A DNA stretch of 64,000 nt from Amycolatopsis sp. DSM 110486 (GCF_019468465.1 NZ_CP080519.1:62001-126000), one strand, 5' to 3'. Numbered from the stretch's first letter, positions 34,217 through 43,001 are shown. Program-made: numbers and translations. Notes: generated by a model not told the origin, from the letters alone.

Positions 34217-35773
34217 ATGACCGTGTCCGAAACCGAGGCGCCCGCCGCCTCGGGCGCGATGAGCCGGCAGCAGGTGCTGCAGGCGATGTCGGGGCTGATG
34301 ATGGGCATCTTCGTCGCCATCCTCGCCTCCACCGTGGTGGCCAACGCGCTGCCGCGGATCGTGTCCGAGCTGGGCGGCTCGCAGTCTTCCTACACCTGGG
34401 TGGTGACCACCGAGCTGCTCGCGATGACGGCGACGGTTCCGCTGTGGGGCAAGCTTTCCGACCTCTACAACAAGAAGCTGCTGATCCAGCTGTCGCTCGG
34501 GCTGTTCGTGGTGGGCTCGCTGGTGGCCGGCTTCGCGCCGAACATCGAGCTGCTCATCGTGAGCCGCATCGCGCAGGGCATCGGCGGTGGTGGCCTCACG
34601 GCGCTGGCGCAGGTGATCATGGCGGCGATCGTGTCTCCGCGTGAGCTCGGCAAGTTCTCCGGCATCTTCGGCGCCGTCTTCGCCGTGGGCACCGTGGCCG
34701 GGCCGCTGATCGGCGGCGTGCTCGTGGACACCTCGTGGCTCGGCTGGCGCTGGTGCTTCTTCCTCGGCGTGCCGTTCGCGCTCGCCGCGATCCTGCTGCT
34801 GCAGCGCACCCTCAAGCTGCCGACGATCCGGCGCGAGGCGCACGTGGACTGGCTCGGGGCGTTCCTGATCATGCTCGGGGTGTCCACTTTGCTCGTGTGG
34901 TCGTCGCTTGCCGGCTCGTCGTTCGCGTGGGGCTCCTGGCAGACGGGCGTGCTCGTGCCGGTCGGCGTCGTGGTGCTGGCGGTCGCGGTGTTCGTGGAGA
35001 CGAAGGTGCGCGAGCCGATCATCCCGCTGCGCCTGTTCCGCAACCGCACGGTTTCGCTGACCACGATCGCGAGCTTCTTCGTGGGTGTCGCGATGTTCGG
35101 CGGCACGGTGTTCCTGTCGCAGTACTTCCAGCTCTCGCTCGGCAAGTCGCCGACGGTCGCCGGCCTGATGAGCCTGCCGATGATCTTCGGGCTGCTGGTG
35201 TCCTCGACCGTGTCGGGCCAGCTGATCAGCCGCACCGGGCGGTGGAAGGGCCACCTGGTCCTGGGTGCCGTGCTGCTGACCGCCGGCCTCGGGCTGCTCG
35301 GGCTCGTCGACGCCCACACCAGCGTGCTGGAACTGAGCCTGTTCATGCTCGTGCTGGGCGTCGGGGTCGGCATGCTCATGCAGAACCTGGTGCTGGTGAC
35401 GCAGAACGACGTGCCCGCCCACGACCTCGGCGCGGCGACCTCCACGCTGTCGTTCTTCCGCAGCCTCGGCGGCTCGATCGGGGTGAGCGCGCTGGGTGCG
35501 GTGCTGGCCAGCCGGGTCACGACGCTGATCACCGAGGTCCTCGGCCCGATGCCGGGGATGAGCAGCGGCAGCAGCGAGAAGGTGCCGAACCTGGCCGACC
35601 TGCCCGCGCCGATCGCGAACGTGATCCGCGAGGCCTACGGCACCGCGACGAGCGACCTGTTCCTCATCGCCGCGCCGATCGCGCTGCTCGTGGTGGTGGC
35701 GGTGGCGTTCCTCAAGCACCTGCCGCTGAAGACCCAGAGCGGTCTCGAGCGGCTCGCGGAGGAAGCCGCCTGA
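34217..35773 (+). CDS. MFS multidrug exporter (DHA2, 14-helix type)
   Basis: A 518-residue drug:proton antiporter of the EmrB/QacA group. Motifs: MGIFVAILASTVVANALPRIVSELGG in helix 1 (motif D1), TVPLWGKLSDLYNKK (motif A), LLIVSRIAQGIGGGGLTALAQV (motif B), AVGTVAGPLIGGVLVDTSWLGWRW (motif C). Fourteen hydrophobic helices are apparent. GAGGGGATCTCC precedes ATG 34217. It lies after a TetR gene and 15 bp before an ECF sigma gene. Export of a toxic compound is inferred from the family. Confidence 0.92.
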   Translation: MTVSETEAPAASGAMSRQQVLQAMSGLMMGIFVAILASTVVANALPRIVSELGGSQSSYTWVVTTELLAMTATVPLWGKLSDLYNKKLLIQLSLGLFVVGSLVAGFAPNIELLIVSRIAQGIGGGGLTALAQVIMAAIVSPRELGKFSGIFGAVFAVGTVAGPLIGGVLVDTSWLGWRWCFFLGVPFALAAILLLQRTLKLPTIRREAHVDWLGAFLIMLGVSTLLVWSSLAGSSFAWGSWQTGVLVPVGVVVLAVAVFVETKVREPIIPLRLFRNRTVSLTTIASFFVGVAMFGGTVFLSQYFQLSLGKSPTVAGLMSLPMIFGLLVSSTVSGQLISRTGRWKGHLVLGAVLLTAGLGLLGLVDAHTSVLELSLFMLVLGVGVGMLMQNLVLVTQNDVPAHDLGAATSTLSFFRSLGGSIGVSALGAVLASRVTTLITEVLGPMPGMSSGSSEKVPNLADLPAPIANVIREAYGTATSDLFLIAAPIALLVVVAVAFLKHLPLKTQSGLERLAEEAA

Positions 35774-35788
35774 GCTACGGTTCTCCGC

Positions 35789-36784
35789 GTGGACGACGAC
35801 TTCGGCACGCTCCTCGAACGGCACCGCCGGGAGATCCGGGTGCACTGCTACCGGATGAGCGGTTCGTTCGAGGAAGCCGAGGACCTCACGCAGGAGGCGT
35901 ACCTGCGGGCGTGGAAGGGCCGGGGCGGGTTCGAGGGCCGGGCGAGCGTGCGGACGTGGCTGTACCGCATCGCCACCAACGTGTGCCTCGACGCCCTGGC
36001 CCGCCGGCCCCGCCGCGTCCTGCCGGACGAGCTGGGCGCGGCCGCCGACCCGGCCGGCACGCCTGCCGCGCTCGACGTGCCGTGGCTCGGCCCGATCCCC
36101 GACGCACTGCTCGACGCCGCCTTGATCGACACCGCGGCCCCGGACGACACCGGCGCCGCGGTGGTCGAGCGCGAGACGATCGAGCTCGCGTTCCTCGCCG
36201 CCATCCAGCACCTGCCGCCCCGGCAACGCGCGGCGCTGGTCCTGCGCGACGTCCTGGACTGGTCCGCGAAGGACACGGCGGCGGTGCTGGAGACGTCGGT
36301 GGCGTCGGCCAACAGCGCGTTGCAGCGCGCTCGCGAAACCCTGCGTACGCACTTGCCCGCGCGGCGTGCCGACTGGGCTTCCGCCGGCGCGACCACGGCG
36401 GAGGAAGCCGAGTTGCTGCGCCGGTTCATCGCCGCGTACGAAGCGGGCGATCCGAACGCGGTCGCGGAATTGCTGCGCGAGGACGCGCGGGCCGTGATGC
36501 CGCCGTACTCGCTCTGGTTCGACAGCCGCGAGCGGATCATCGCCGCCCTGCGCACGAGCATGGACGCGGAGTCACCGTATTTCACGGGCTGGTTCCGGAT
36601 GGTCGCGGTGCGTGCGAATCGGCAGCCCGCCGTGGCCACCTGGGTACGACGGCCCGGGGAGAGTGGGTTCCGCCGGTTCGGCATCAGCGTGCTCACGGTG
36701 GAGCACGGATTGGTCACGGCGGTGGCGGCGTTCGAAACGGCGTCGTTTGCGCCGTACGGATTACCGGAGACGCTCTCGGAATGA
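35789..36784 (+). CDS. ECF sigma factor with C-terminal SnoaL-like domain
   Basis: A 331-residue extracytoplasmic-function sigma factor of the SigG-like type with an NTF2/SnoaL-fold extension. Region 2 (LLERHRREIRVHCYRMSGSFEEAEDLTQEAYLRAWKG, about 8-75) and region 4 (FLAAIQHLPPRQRAALVLRDVLDWSAKDTAAVLETSVASANSALQRARETL, about 140-195) are clear; residues 205-325 form the SnoaL-like domain, which in related factors modulates activity in place of an anti-sigma factor. No anti-sigma gene is nearby. GTG 35789 lies 15 bp after the exporter stop, so the two are probably co-transcribed. Confidence 0.9.
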   Translation: MDDDFGTLLERHRREIRVHCYRMSGSFEEAEDLTQEAYLRAWKGRGGFEGRASVRTWLYRIATNVCLDALARRPRRVLPDELGAAADPAGTPAALDVPWLGPIPDALLDAALIDTAAPDDTGAAVVERETIELAFLAAIQHLPPRQRAALVLRDVLDWSAKDTAAVLETSVASANSALQRARETLRTHLPARRADWASAGATTAEEAELLRRFIAAYEAGDPNAVAELLREDARAVMPPYSLWFDSRERIIAALRTSMDAESPYFTGWFRMVAVRANRQPAVATWVRRPGESGFRRFGISVLTVEHGLVTAVAAFETASFAPYGLPETLSE

Positions 36785-36796
36785 GCCGCGCCGGGC

Positions 36797-36843
36797 AAAA
36801 AAGAGCCCGGGTGGGTGACCTCGATCAGGTCACCCACCCGGGC
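36797..36843 (-). terminator. Strong intrinsic terminator of whiB
   Basis: A perfect 17-bp stem (36805-36821 with 36827-36843, 5-base loop). Read leftwards on the minus strand, it is followed by TCTTTTTTG, a good U tract (36796-36804). It lies between the ends of the ECF sigma gene and the WhiB gene and should end whiB transcription; the stem may also serve the plus strand. Confidence 0.93.
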
Positions 36844-36914
36844 ACAAGCCGGTCCCCGTGGGGATTTCCGGGAAAGTCTCGCCTTCGCCTCCGGGAATGG
36901 TCACCGGCACGCGG

Positions 36915-37184
36915 TCAGGCGGCTTGATGCCGTTCGGCGGCGGAGCGGGTGCGAACCAGCTTGCGGCGCTCCAGCTCGGTGGTTCCCCCGAAGATGCCGT
37001 TGTCCAGCCCGTTGTCCAGGGCGTAGGAAAGGCACGCTTCGCGAACCGGGCAGCGCGCGCAGACCGCCTTGGCCTCGTCGACCTGACGGGCTCCGGGGCC
37101 GACGTCCGAAATCGGGAAGAACAGTTCCGGATCCTCGTCCTGGCAGGCTGCGCGGGACAGCCAGCCGGTGCTCGTGAGTTCCAT
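36915..37184 (-). CDS. WhiB-family iron-sulfur transcription factor
   Basis: An 89-residue Wbl protein. The four cluster-binding cysteines are Cys14, Cys42, Cys45 and Cys51 (CARCPVREAC), the Wbl turn is GIFGG (63-67) in GIFGGTTELERRKL, and a basic tail follows. These proteins bind [4Fe-4S] and act with the main sigma factor at promoters. AGGAGGTGAAA lies 9 bases before ATG 37184. It is divergent from a SigD/ShbA-type sigma gene; whiB and sigD-type genes are neighbours in mycobacteria and streptomycetes too. The subgroup cannot be fixed by eye. Confidence 0.95.
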   Translation of the reverse strand: MELTSTGWLSRAACQDEDPELFFPISDVGPGARQVDEAKAVCARCPVREACLSYALDNGLDNGIFGGTTELERRKLVRTRSAAERHQAA

Positions 37185-37551
37185 TGTTGCGTTTCACCTC
37201 CTGTCGAACATTGTCTTTTCTCGGTCAACCGACTTCTCCGGGCGCACGGCGCAGCACAACTCCAGGGAGCTGTACAGCTCGGGTGACGCTCGGTGGGCTT
37301 TCGGTCGACCCCGCAAGACCACTGTGCCCCAGGTAAGGACAGCGGCCCGCGGACGACCGAAGTTTCAACTTACCACCGATGGCGGTTGTTCCTAAGAGTT
37401 ACGGGCCCAGCTCACACTGATCTTCTGTTGTGCCAGGAGAGGTACCCGCGCGAACGCGTCGTCACACGTGGTGCCGACATCGAATCGTTACACCTGGCGC
37501 CGCCCTCACCGCACCTGTTCCTACAGCAGAGCGGACAGGGCGGGGGTGGGC
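37185..37551. promoter_or_regulatory. Divergent intergenic region between whiB and the sigma gene
   Basis: A 367-bp gap with lower GC than its surroundings. It holds the whiB ribosome site and, at 37267-37280, a perfect 14-bp palindrome GAGCTGTACAGCTC. The long leader upstream of whiB and the AT-richer patches near 37190-37230 and 37370-37430 are probable promoter regions. No coding sequence is supported here. Confidence 0.6.
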
Positions 37552-38688
37552 GTGGACGAATTCGACGGGTTCTTCCGCGCCGAGTTCCCGCCTCTGGTGG
37601 CCTTCGGCTGCAAGCTGGGCCTGGACCCGGCGGCGGCGCGCGAGGCCGCCGCCGACGCGCTGCTGCAGGAGGCGCAGGTGTGGCCGCCGCCGGACGATCC
37701 GCGCGCGCGGGTGCGCCTGGGCGTGCGGGTGTTCGCCGGGGAGCAGGTCCCGGCGGACGACGGTCTGACCGCGCTCGTCGAGCGGAACGCCCTGGGGGTG
37801 GAGCTGCTCGCGACGCTGCCGGACACGCAGCGCACCGTGCTGGCGTGGTCGCTCGACGGCTTCGCCCCGGCCGCCATCGGGACCGCCCTCGGGATGCCGG
37901 CCAGCACGGTGCGCTCGAACCTGCGCCACGCACGGGAACGACTCAACCGCCGGGTGTCGCCCTTGCCTGGCGTGCCGGATTTGTCTGTCTTGCCGGATGG
38001 GGAGGACGCCCTCGTGACCCTGCTACTGGAAGCCGACGCGACGCTGACCGGAGCCCTTCGCCGGGGCCTCGATGTGGAAGCGACGCTCCGGCACGTGAAA
38101 TCCCGCACCGCGGCGCGCTTCCCCGACCACTGGCACCACCTCGACGGCCCCGTCGCCGCCGCCACGGCCGGCGACCGCCTCGCGGCCGCTCGGCTGTTGG
38201 AGGCCGTCCGCCCCCTGGTCGTCCGCTACTGCCGCGGCCGTCTCGGCGGATCCGACCGCGCCTACGCCTCCGCCGACGACGTGGCCCAGGAGGTGTGCGT
38301 CGCGCTGCTCGCCGCCCTGCCGACGTACCGCGACCAGGGCCGCCCATTCCTGGCCTTCGTGTACGGCATCGCGCAACACAAGGTCGCCGACGCCCACCGC
38401 GCGGTCGCCCGCAACCGCACCGACCCGGTCGCCGACCTCCCCGACCGCACCGACACCGCGGACGGCCCCGAGCAACTCGCCCTGCGCACCGAGCTCACCA
38501 CCCGCCTGGCGCGCCTGCTGGACGTCCTGCCGGACCGCCAGCGGGAGATCGTCCTGCTGCGCGTGGTGGTCGGCCTCACGGCGGAGGAGACGGCGGAAGC
38601 AGTGGGCGCTTCGCCGGGCGCGGTGCGGGTGTCGCAGCACCGCGCGTTGCTGCGGCTGCGGAACCTGCTGAACGGCGGGCAGGGGTGA
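37552..38688 (+). CDS. Tandem sigma-factor protein: ECF-like module fused to SigD/ShbA
   Basis: One open frame of 378 residues with two sigma modules. Module 1 (1-135) has a weak region 2 (DEFDGFFRAEFPPLVAFG) and a clear region 4 (LLATLPDTQRTVLAWSLDGFAPAAIGTALGMPASTVRSNLRHARERL). Module 2 (about 205-378) matches SigD/ShbA: VRPLVVRYCRGRLGG, SADDVAQEVCVALLAALPTYRDQGRPFLAFVYGIAQHKVADAHRA and LPDRQREIVLLRVVVGLTAEETAEAVGASPGAVRVSQHRALLRLRNLL. ShbA drives the principal sigma gene in Streptomyces. The linker (about 37955-38010) has poor codon use, and GGGGAGGA (37999) stands 7 bases before an in-frame GTG at 38014, so a separate SigD could also be translated. GTG 37546 is an alternative start. Confidence 0.85.
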   Translation: MDEFDGFFRAEFPPLVAFGCKLGLDPAAAREAAADALLQEAQVWPPPDDPRARVRLGVRVFAGEQVPADDGLTALVERNALGVELLATLPDTQRTVLAWSLDGFAPAAIGTALGMPASTVRSNLRHARERLNRRVSPLPGVPDLSVLPDGEDALVTLLLEADATLTGALRRGLDVEATLRHVKSRTAARFPDHWHHLDGPVAAATAGDRLAAARLLEAVRPLVVRYCRGRLGGSDRAYASADDVAQEVCVALLAALPTYRDQGRPFLAFVYGIAQHKVADAHRAVARNRTDPVADLPDRTDTADGPEQLALRTELTTRLARLLDVLPDRQREIVLLRVVVGLTAEETAEAVGASPGAVRVSQHRALLRLRNLLNGGQG

Positions 38689-38709
38689 CCTGCCCGCCCC
38701 AGCGGTGAA

Positions 38710-40122
38710 CTACTTGGGGACGACCTGGAACTCCCACGTGCCGAGCCCGTACGGCGGCACGACCACCCAGGTCTCGCCGAAGTCGGGCGCGATCTTCCAG
38801 GCCCCGAGCGCCGAGACCCGGTACTTCCCGGCCGGCAGCGCCGCGAACGTGACCCCGCCGGAAGCGTCGGTCGACGCGAGTCGCAGCTGGGTGGTTCCCG
38901 GACGGGTCAGAGCGATCTGGACGTGCCCGACCTCCTCACCGGTGTCGCGATAACCGTTGTGGTTGCGGTCGAAGTACGCGATCCCCGGCCAGTCGGTGCT
39001 GCGGGCGGGCACCGAGCTCTCGGCCCCGACAGTCGGCGTTTGCCCGCCGGCGAGTGTGTAGAGGTAGCAGGACAGGCTGGTGAGCCCGTAGTACGAGGCT
39101 TCCTCCGGCACCGTTCCGCTGACCGCGATCGTCTTGGTCTCACCGGGTGCGACGCTCGCCCCCGGGCTCCCGAAGGAGAAATCACCCCACTCGGAGTCCG
39201 GGATCGGCACGTCGTTGGAGCCCCCGAACGGGTCGCAGTCGATCAGGAGACCGGCGGCCGCGTACTGCCCGCCGTTGTGCACGGTCACGGTCGCCTTCGC
39301 CTGGTCGCCGATGTGGTAGCTCGGCTTGTCGAAGGCGATCCGCAGGTCCAGCGATTCGGCGAGCGGCCGGGCACCGGCGAGCATCAGTGCGGAACTCGAC
39401 CCGCTGCCGTCAACTCGCACGTCGTGCGCCGGGAGCACCCATCCGCCCGGCACGCCCGCGAAATCCAGCCGGTACACGTGAGCCGGCACGGCGGGTATCC
39501 GGAACGTGCCGTCGGGACCGGTGGTGGCGCTGAAGACCAAGTCGAAGCGATCGGTGTCACGCAGCGACACCTTCACTCCGGCCAGGGCGTCGCCGGCGCC
39601 CGGATGCCCGTCGCCGTCGGCGTCGGCGAACACCTGGCCGCCGACGTCCTCCTTGACGTCCGGGGAGATCACGTCCACCGCGGTCGTCACGGAGTTGTCG
39701 TCCTGGTTCGCGTCGGCGTCGTTGCGCACGCCGATCCGGTAGACCGGAGGACCGTTCCAGTCGAAGAACATCGCGTCGAACGTGAGGTGCCGGCTGTCCC
39801 CGGGCGCGATCGTGGCGCCCTCGGGCAGCGTCGGGTCGAGGTCGCCCCACTGCGACAAGGTGAGGCCGACGTCCGTTCCGCTGACACCACCCATGTCGCC
39901 GCGGGCCCCGACGGCGGGTGCGTCACCCACATTGGTGACCTCGACAGTGACCTTGAACCGGTCCCCCAGCACGAGCGGTCCCGCCGGGAACTCGACGCTC
40001 ACGCGCAAGTCCGAGCCGGTGGCGGCAGAGGCGGGGGTGGTGGCCGCCAGGCCGAGGAAAGCGAGCAGTGCGGTCAGCACGCAGGCAGCGCGAGCCCACC
40101 GGGCTCTGGAGCCCGTTGACAT
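38710..40122 (-). CDS. Secreted two-repeat protein with CARDB-like and SdrD-B-like domains
   Basis: A 470-residue exported protein. A signal peptide (residues 1-34, ending TPASAA) is followed by two copies of the same pair of beta domains: a CARDB-like domain (SDLRVSVEFPAGPLVLGDRFKVTVEVTN; LDLRIAFDKPSYHIGDQAKATVTVHN) and an SdrD-B/Cna-B-like domain containing a calcium loop (DADGDGHPGAGD; DRNHNGYRDTGEE). The second domains end GTFRIPAVPAHVYRLDF and GVTFAALPAGKYRVSA. No LPXTG anchor or C-terminal helix is present, so the product is probably released or loosely bound. AAGGGGAGAA lies before ATG 40122. The role, perhaps adhesion or matrix binding, is inferred from domain type. Confidence 0.82.
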   Translation of the reverse strand: MSTGSRARWARAACVLTALLAFLGLAATTPASAATGSDLRVSVEFPAGPLVLGDRFKVTVEVTNVGDAPAVGARGDMGGVSGTDVGLTLSQWGDLDPTLPEGATIAPGDSRHLTFDAMFFDWNGPPVYRIGVRNDADANQDDNSVTTAVDVISPDVKEDVGGQVFADADGDGHPGAGDALAGVKVSLRDTDRFDLVFSATTGPDGTFRIPAVPAHVYRLDFAGVPGGWVLPAHDVRVDGSGSSSALMLAGARPLAESLDLRIAFDKPSYHIGDQAKATVTVHNGGQYAAAGLLIDCDPFGGSNDVPIPDSEWGDFSFGSPGASVAPGETKTIAVSGTVPEEASYYGLTSLSCYLYTLAGGQTPTVGAESSVPARSTDWPGIAYFDRNHNGYRDTGEEVGHVQIALTRPGTTQLRLASTDASGGVTFAALPAGKYRVSALGAWKIAPDFGETWVVVPPYGLGTWEFQVVPK

Positions 40123-40260
40123 GGAAGTTCTCCCCTTGATCCGGTGCCCCGACGTGTGGTCGGCCCCCGACACCGCTCATCCGCCCGGCGAGCGTGAAAG
40201 ACAGCTTCCGAAATCTAGAACGCGGCGGGATCGATCATCAGGCCCGTTCGGCCGAATCGA

Positions 40261-41109
40261 TCACTCCTGTCCGAGCTTCGCCACCACGAAATCCGCCAGT
40301 GCCGCCGCCGGGCCTTCGGTCGCGTCGCGCAGCAGGAGCATGAACTCCACGTCGCCCGGGTCGGGCAGGCCGAGGTGGGCCGGGAGCTCGAGGAGGCCGT
40401 CCGGGACGAGGCTGCGGGCGTGGACCGTGATGCCGAGCCCGGCGGCCGCCGCGGCGCGCAGGCCGGTGAGGCTGGAGGTGAGGCACGCGGCGCGCCATTC
40501 GAGGCCCGCGCGTTCGAGCGCCTCGACGGCGAGCTGACGCGTGACCGACGGCATGGGGTACTGCACGAGCGGCACGGGCTGACCGGCCTCCAGCACGGTG
40601 GCCGTCGAGCCGATCCACACCAGGGGTTCGCGCCGCAGGACGCGGGCGGGGCCGGGGGCGCCGGGGCGGCGTTTTCCGAGCACCAGGTCGAGGCGGCCCT
40701 CGGCGAGGCGGCGGGCGAGCACATCAGACAGTTCGACGTGGAGCTCCACGTCGACGAGCGGGTGGCTGCGCCGCAGCCGGCGCAGGATCTCGGGCACCTC
40801 TTCGAGCACGAAGTCCTCGGACACTCCGAAGCGGACGCGCCCCCGCACCTGGGTCCCGCGGAAGTGACGCGCGGCACGTTCTTCCGTGTCCACAATGGTC
40901 TGGGCGAAGCCCAGCATCGCCTGCCCGCGCGCGGTGAGGTCGACCGCGTGGGTGTCGCGTTGGAACAGCAGCCCGCCGGCTTCCCTTTCGAGGCGCCGGA
41001 TGTGCTGGCTGACTGTGGGCTGGCCCACACCCAGCCGCCGGGCCGCGGCGGTAAAGCTGCGGGTTTCGGCCACCGCGAGGAAGGAGCGGCACAGGCGGGA
41101 ATCCAGCAT
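40261..41109 (-). CDS. LysR family transcriptional regulator
   Basis: A 282-residue LysR protein: helix-turn-helix LCRSFLAVAETRSFTAAARRLGVGQPTVSQHIRRLEREAGGLLFQR (5-50), then an effector domain with VRGRVRFGVSEDFVLEEVPEILRRLRRSHP. It is divergent from a BASS-family transporter with 98 bp between the starts, the classic arrangement for a LysR regulator and its target. ATG 41109 starts at the conserved HTH. The effector is presumably the transported organic anion. Confidence 0.94.
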   Translation of the reverse strand: MLDSRLCRSFLAVAETRSFTAAARRLGVGQPTVSQHIRRLEREAGGLLFQRDTHAVDLTARGQAMLGFAQTIVDTEERAARHFRGTQVRGRVRFGVSEDFVLEEVPEILRRLRRSHPLVDVELHVELSDVLARRLAEGRLDLVLGKRRPGAPGPARVLRREPLVWIGSTATVLEAGQPVPLVQYPMPSVTRQLAVEALERAGLEWRAACLTSSLTGLRAAAAAGLGITVHARSLVPDGLLELPAHLGLPDPGDVEFMLLLRDATEGPAAALADFVVAKLGQE

Positions 41110-41207
41110 GCGTCACATCTTATCGGCGCCCACAATGACAGTGAGTACGGTGATCGGGGTTCCGAATGACCGTGCCGCACCGGAGAATCGGGTGGGAAAG
41201 GAGTTCC

Positions 41208-42242
41208 ATGACGACCGTGTTCGCCCCGTTGACCCGCCCCGTTTCCGCGCTGCTGGCCAAGCTGCGGATCGACCCGTTCATCGCCGCCATCCTGCTGACG
41301 GTGGGCGTCGCGTCGCTCCTGCCTGCCTCCGGCGGCACCGCCACCGGCTTCGGGATCGCGGCGAACATCGCGGTGGGACTGCTGTTCTTCCTCTACGGCG
41401 CAAGGCTTTCGAGCAAGGAAGCCATCGACGGCCTGAAGCACTGGCGCCTGCACGTCACTGTGCTGTCCGCCACATTCGTGCTGTTCCCCTTGCTGGGCCT
41501 CGCCGCGTCGTTCCTCTCCCCCGGGCTGCTCACGTCGCCGCTCTACACCGGCGTGCTGTTCCTGTGCCTGCTGCCGTCCACGGTGCAGTCGTCGATCGCG
41601 TTCACGTCGATCGCCAAGGGCAACGTCGCGGCCGCCATCTGCAGCGCGTCGGTGTCGAACCTGCTCGGCATCGTGCTGACGCCGCTGCTCGTCGCGCTGC
41701 TGCTCGCGACCGACGGCCCGGGCGTGAGCGGTCAGGCGATCCTGGACATCGTGCTGCAGCTGCTCGTGCCGTTCGTCGCCGGCCAGCTCGCACGCCGCTG
41801 GATCGGCGGCTGGGTCAGCCGCCACTCGGCGCCACTGAAGCTCGTGGACCGCGGCTCGATCCTGCTCGTCGTCTACACCGCCTTCAGCGAGGGCATGACC
41901 GAAGGCATCTGGCACAAGCTCGACATCGGCCCGCTGTTCGTGCTGCTGGGCGTGTGCGTGGTGCTGCTCGCCGCCGTGCTCACCACTACGAGCGTCGGCG
42001 CGCGGCTGCTCGGCTTCGACCGCGCCGACCGCATCACGATCGTGTTCTGCGGCTCCAAGAAGAGCTTGGCCAGCGGCCTGCCGATGGCCACCGTGCTCTT
42101 CGGCCACGGACAGGTGGGCCTGATCGTGCTGCCGCTGATGCTGTTCCACCAGATCCAGCTGATCGTGTGCGCCGCGATGGCCCGCCGCTACGCCCGCGAG
42201 GCCGCGGCCGACGAGCAGGGTGAGCTGGTCCCCGCGAGCTGA
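41208..42242 (+). CDS. Bile acid:sodium symporter (BASS) family transporter
   Basis: A 344-residue membrane protein of the BASS superfamily (YfeH/SLC10A7-like branch) with about ten helices. Conserved pieces: FFLYGARLSSKEAIDGLKHWRLH, LCLLPSTVQSSIAFTSIAKGNVAAAICSASVSNLLGI (the crossover motif) and VFCGSKKSLASGLPMATVLF. AAAGGAG lies 6 bases before ATG 41208; an upstream in-frame start at 41166 is less likely. Members move organic anions with sodium; the substrate here is unknown. Controlled probably by the divergent LysR gene. Confidence 0.93.
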   Translation: MTTVFAPLTRPVSALLAKLRIDPFIAAILLTVGVASLLPASGGTATGFGIAANIAVGLLFFLYGARLSSKEAIDGLKHWRLHVTVLSATFVLFPLLGLAASFLSPGLLTSPLYTGVLFLCLLPSTVQSSIAFTSIAKGNVAAAICSASVSNLLGIVLTPLLVALLLATDGPGVSGQAILDIVLQLLVPFVAGQLARRWIGGWVSRHSAPLKLVDRGSILLVVYTAFSEGMTEGIWHKLDIGPLFVLLGVCVVLLAAVLTTTSVGARLLGFDRADRITIVFCGSKKSLASGLPMATVLFGHGQVGLIVLPLMLFHQIQLIVCAAMARRYAREAAADEQGELVPAS

Positions 42243-42339
42243 CCTTTCAGCCCGGAACGGTTCACCCGGCAGGGTCTTTTCCGGACGATGTGCACGCTTG
42301 GTCCGGCCACACGGGACTATCAGGCAACGCCGCAGCTCG

Positions 42340-42593
42340 GGAGCAAGAGGACGGCAAGACTCGACTAAGGCGTATTCGGGTATTTCGCTGCTGGAATCCG
42401 CGAATGACTTGTCGACGGCCATCGAGTCGGGTGACTGGGCGTCGATCACCCGAAGAAGGCGCAAACCCAGAATGCGGTCAACGACATCGAGAACGTCCTG
42501 AAAACCGACCGGCGCTACGAGGGACTCTCCGACGAGATCAAGAAGAACCTGGCCAACGAGTACTTCTGGGGCAAGAAGCAAGGACGGGTCTGA
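42340..42593 (+). pseudogene. Frameshifted remnant of an unrecognised protein
   Basis: Two reading frames carry sensible sequence that joins near 42450. The first (42361-42450) reads AYSGISLLESANDLSTAIES then GDWASI; the second (to the TGA at 42591) reads KKAQTQNAVNDIENVLK, then YEGLSDEIKKNLANEYFWG. GC is lower than in flanking genes. The helical, Lys/Asn-rich sequence recalls C-terminal parts of large secreted or polymorphic-toxin proteins of actinobacteria, but no family is certain. There is no plausible start codon or 5' end. Confidence 0.45.
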
Positions 42594-42639
42594 GCAACCG
42601 GCCGGACCTCGACCCCCGCGGGTCCGGTCCGGCCACCGC

Positions 42640-42901
42640 TCACAGCCGGCGCGAGATCACCAGCCGCATGGTGTCCGACGTGTCTTCTTCGAGCTTCGCG
42701 TCGCGCATCCACTGCTCGACGGGGAACTCGCGCGAGTAGCCCCAGCCGCCGAGGGCTTGCACGGCGCCCAGGTGTAGAACATCGCGGTCTCCGACGCCTG
42801 GAGTTTCGCTATGGCCCCGTTTTTCGTGGCGGGTTCGCCGGCATCGATGCGGCGGGCGGCGTTGAGGGTGAGCAGCCACGCGGACTCGACGGCGTCGACG
42901 T
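42640..42901 (-). pseudogene. 3' remnant of an acyl-CoA dehydrogenase gene
   Basis: Read on the minus strand, VDAVESAWLLTLNAARRIDA and KNGAIAKLQASETAMFYT in one frame, then after a shift near 42770 VQALGGWGYSREFPVEQWMRDAKL, ending TMRLVISRRL in another. This is the C-terminal 80-90 residues of an acyl-CoA dehydrogenase, in which LGGxGY and the MRDAK block are diagnostic. The first three quarters of the gene are missing, and the frame break confirms loss of function. Its upstream border near 42900 touches a permease remnant on the other strand. Confidence 0.8.
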
Positions 42902-42999
42902 CGGCGGCACGTTCGTGATCGGCGCCGGTTCGCTGGTGCTCGGCCTGGTCGTGTTGCTGGTGTGCCGCCGGGTCTACCTCGCTTTCTTCCGCCGCTGAG
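42901..42999 (+). pseudogene. 3' remnant of a membrane permease gene
   Basis: Thirty-one codons read GGTFVIGAGSLVLGLVVLLV then CRRVYLAFFRR and a TGA stop. A single hydrophobic helix followed by Arg-x2-x-FFRR is typical of the C terminus of amino acid/polyamine permeases of the APC type. No upstream part of the gene remains; the sequence at 42900 switches to the acyl-CoA dehydrogenase remnant. Family assignment is tentative. Confidence 0.5.
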
Positions 43000-43001
43000 G
43001 A

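Noticed and set aside
24393..36784. SnoaL-like protein, ECF-SnoaL sigma factor and MFS exporter considered as part of a polyketide cluster.
   Set aside because: No polyketide synthase, NRPS, or tailoring genes occur in the window; the NTF2 fold is common in other roles.
38710..40122. Sortase-anchored surface adhesin.
   Set aside because: No LPXTG motif, C-terminal helix or positive tail is present.
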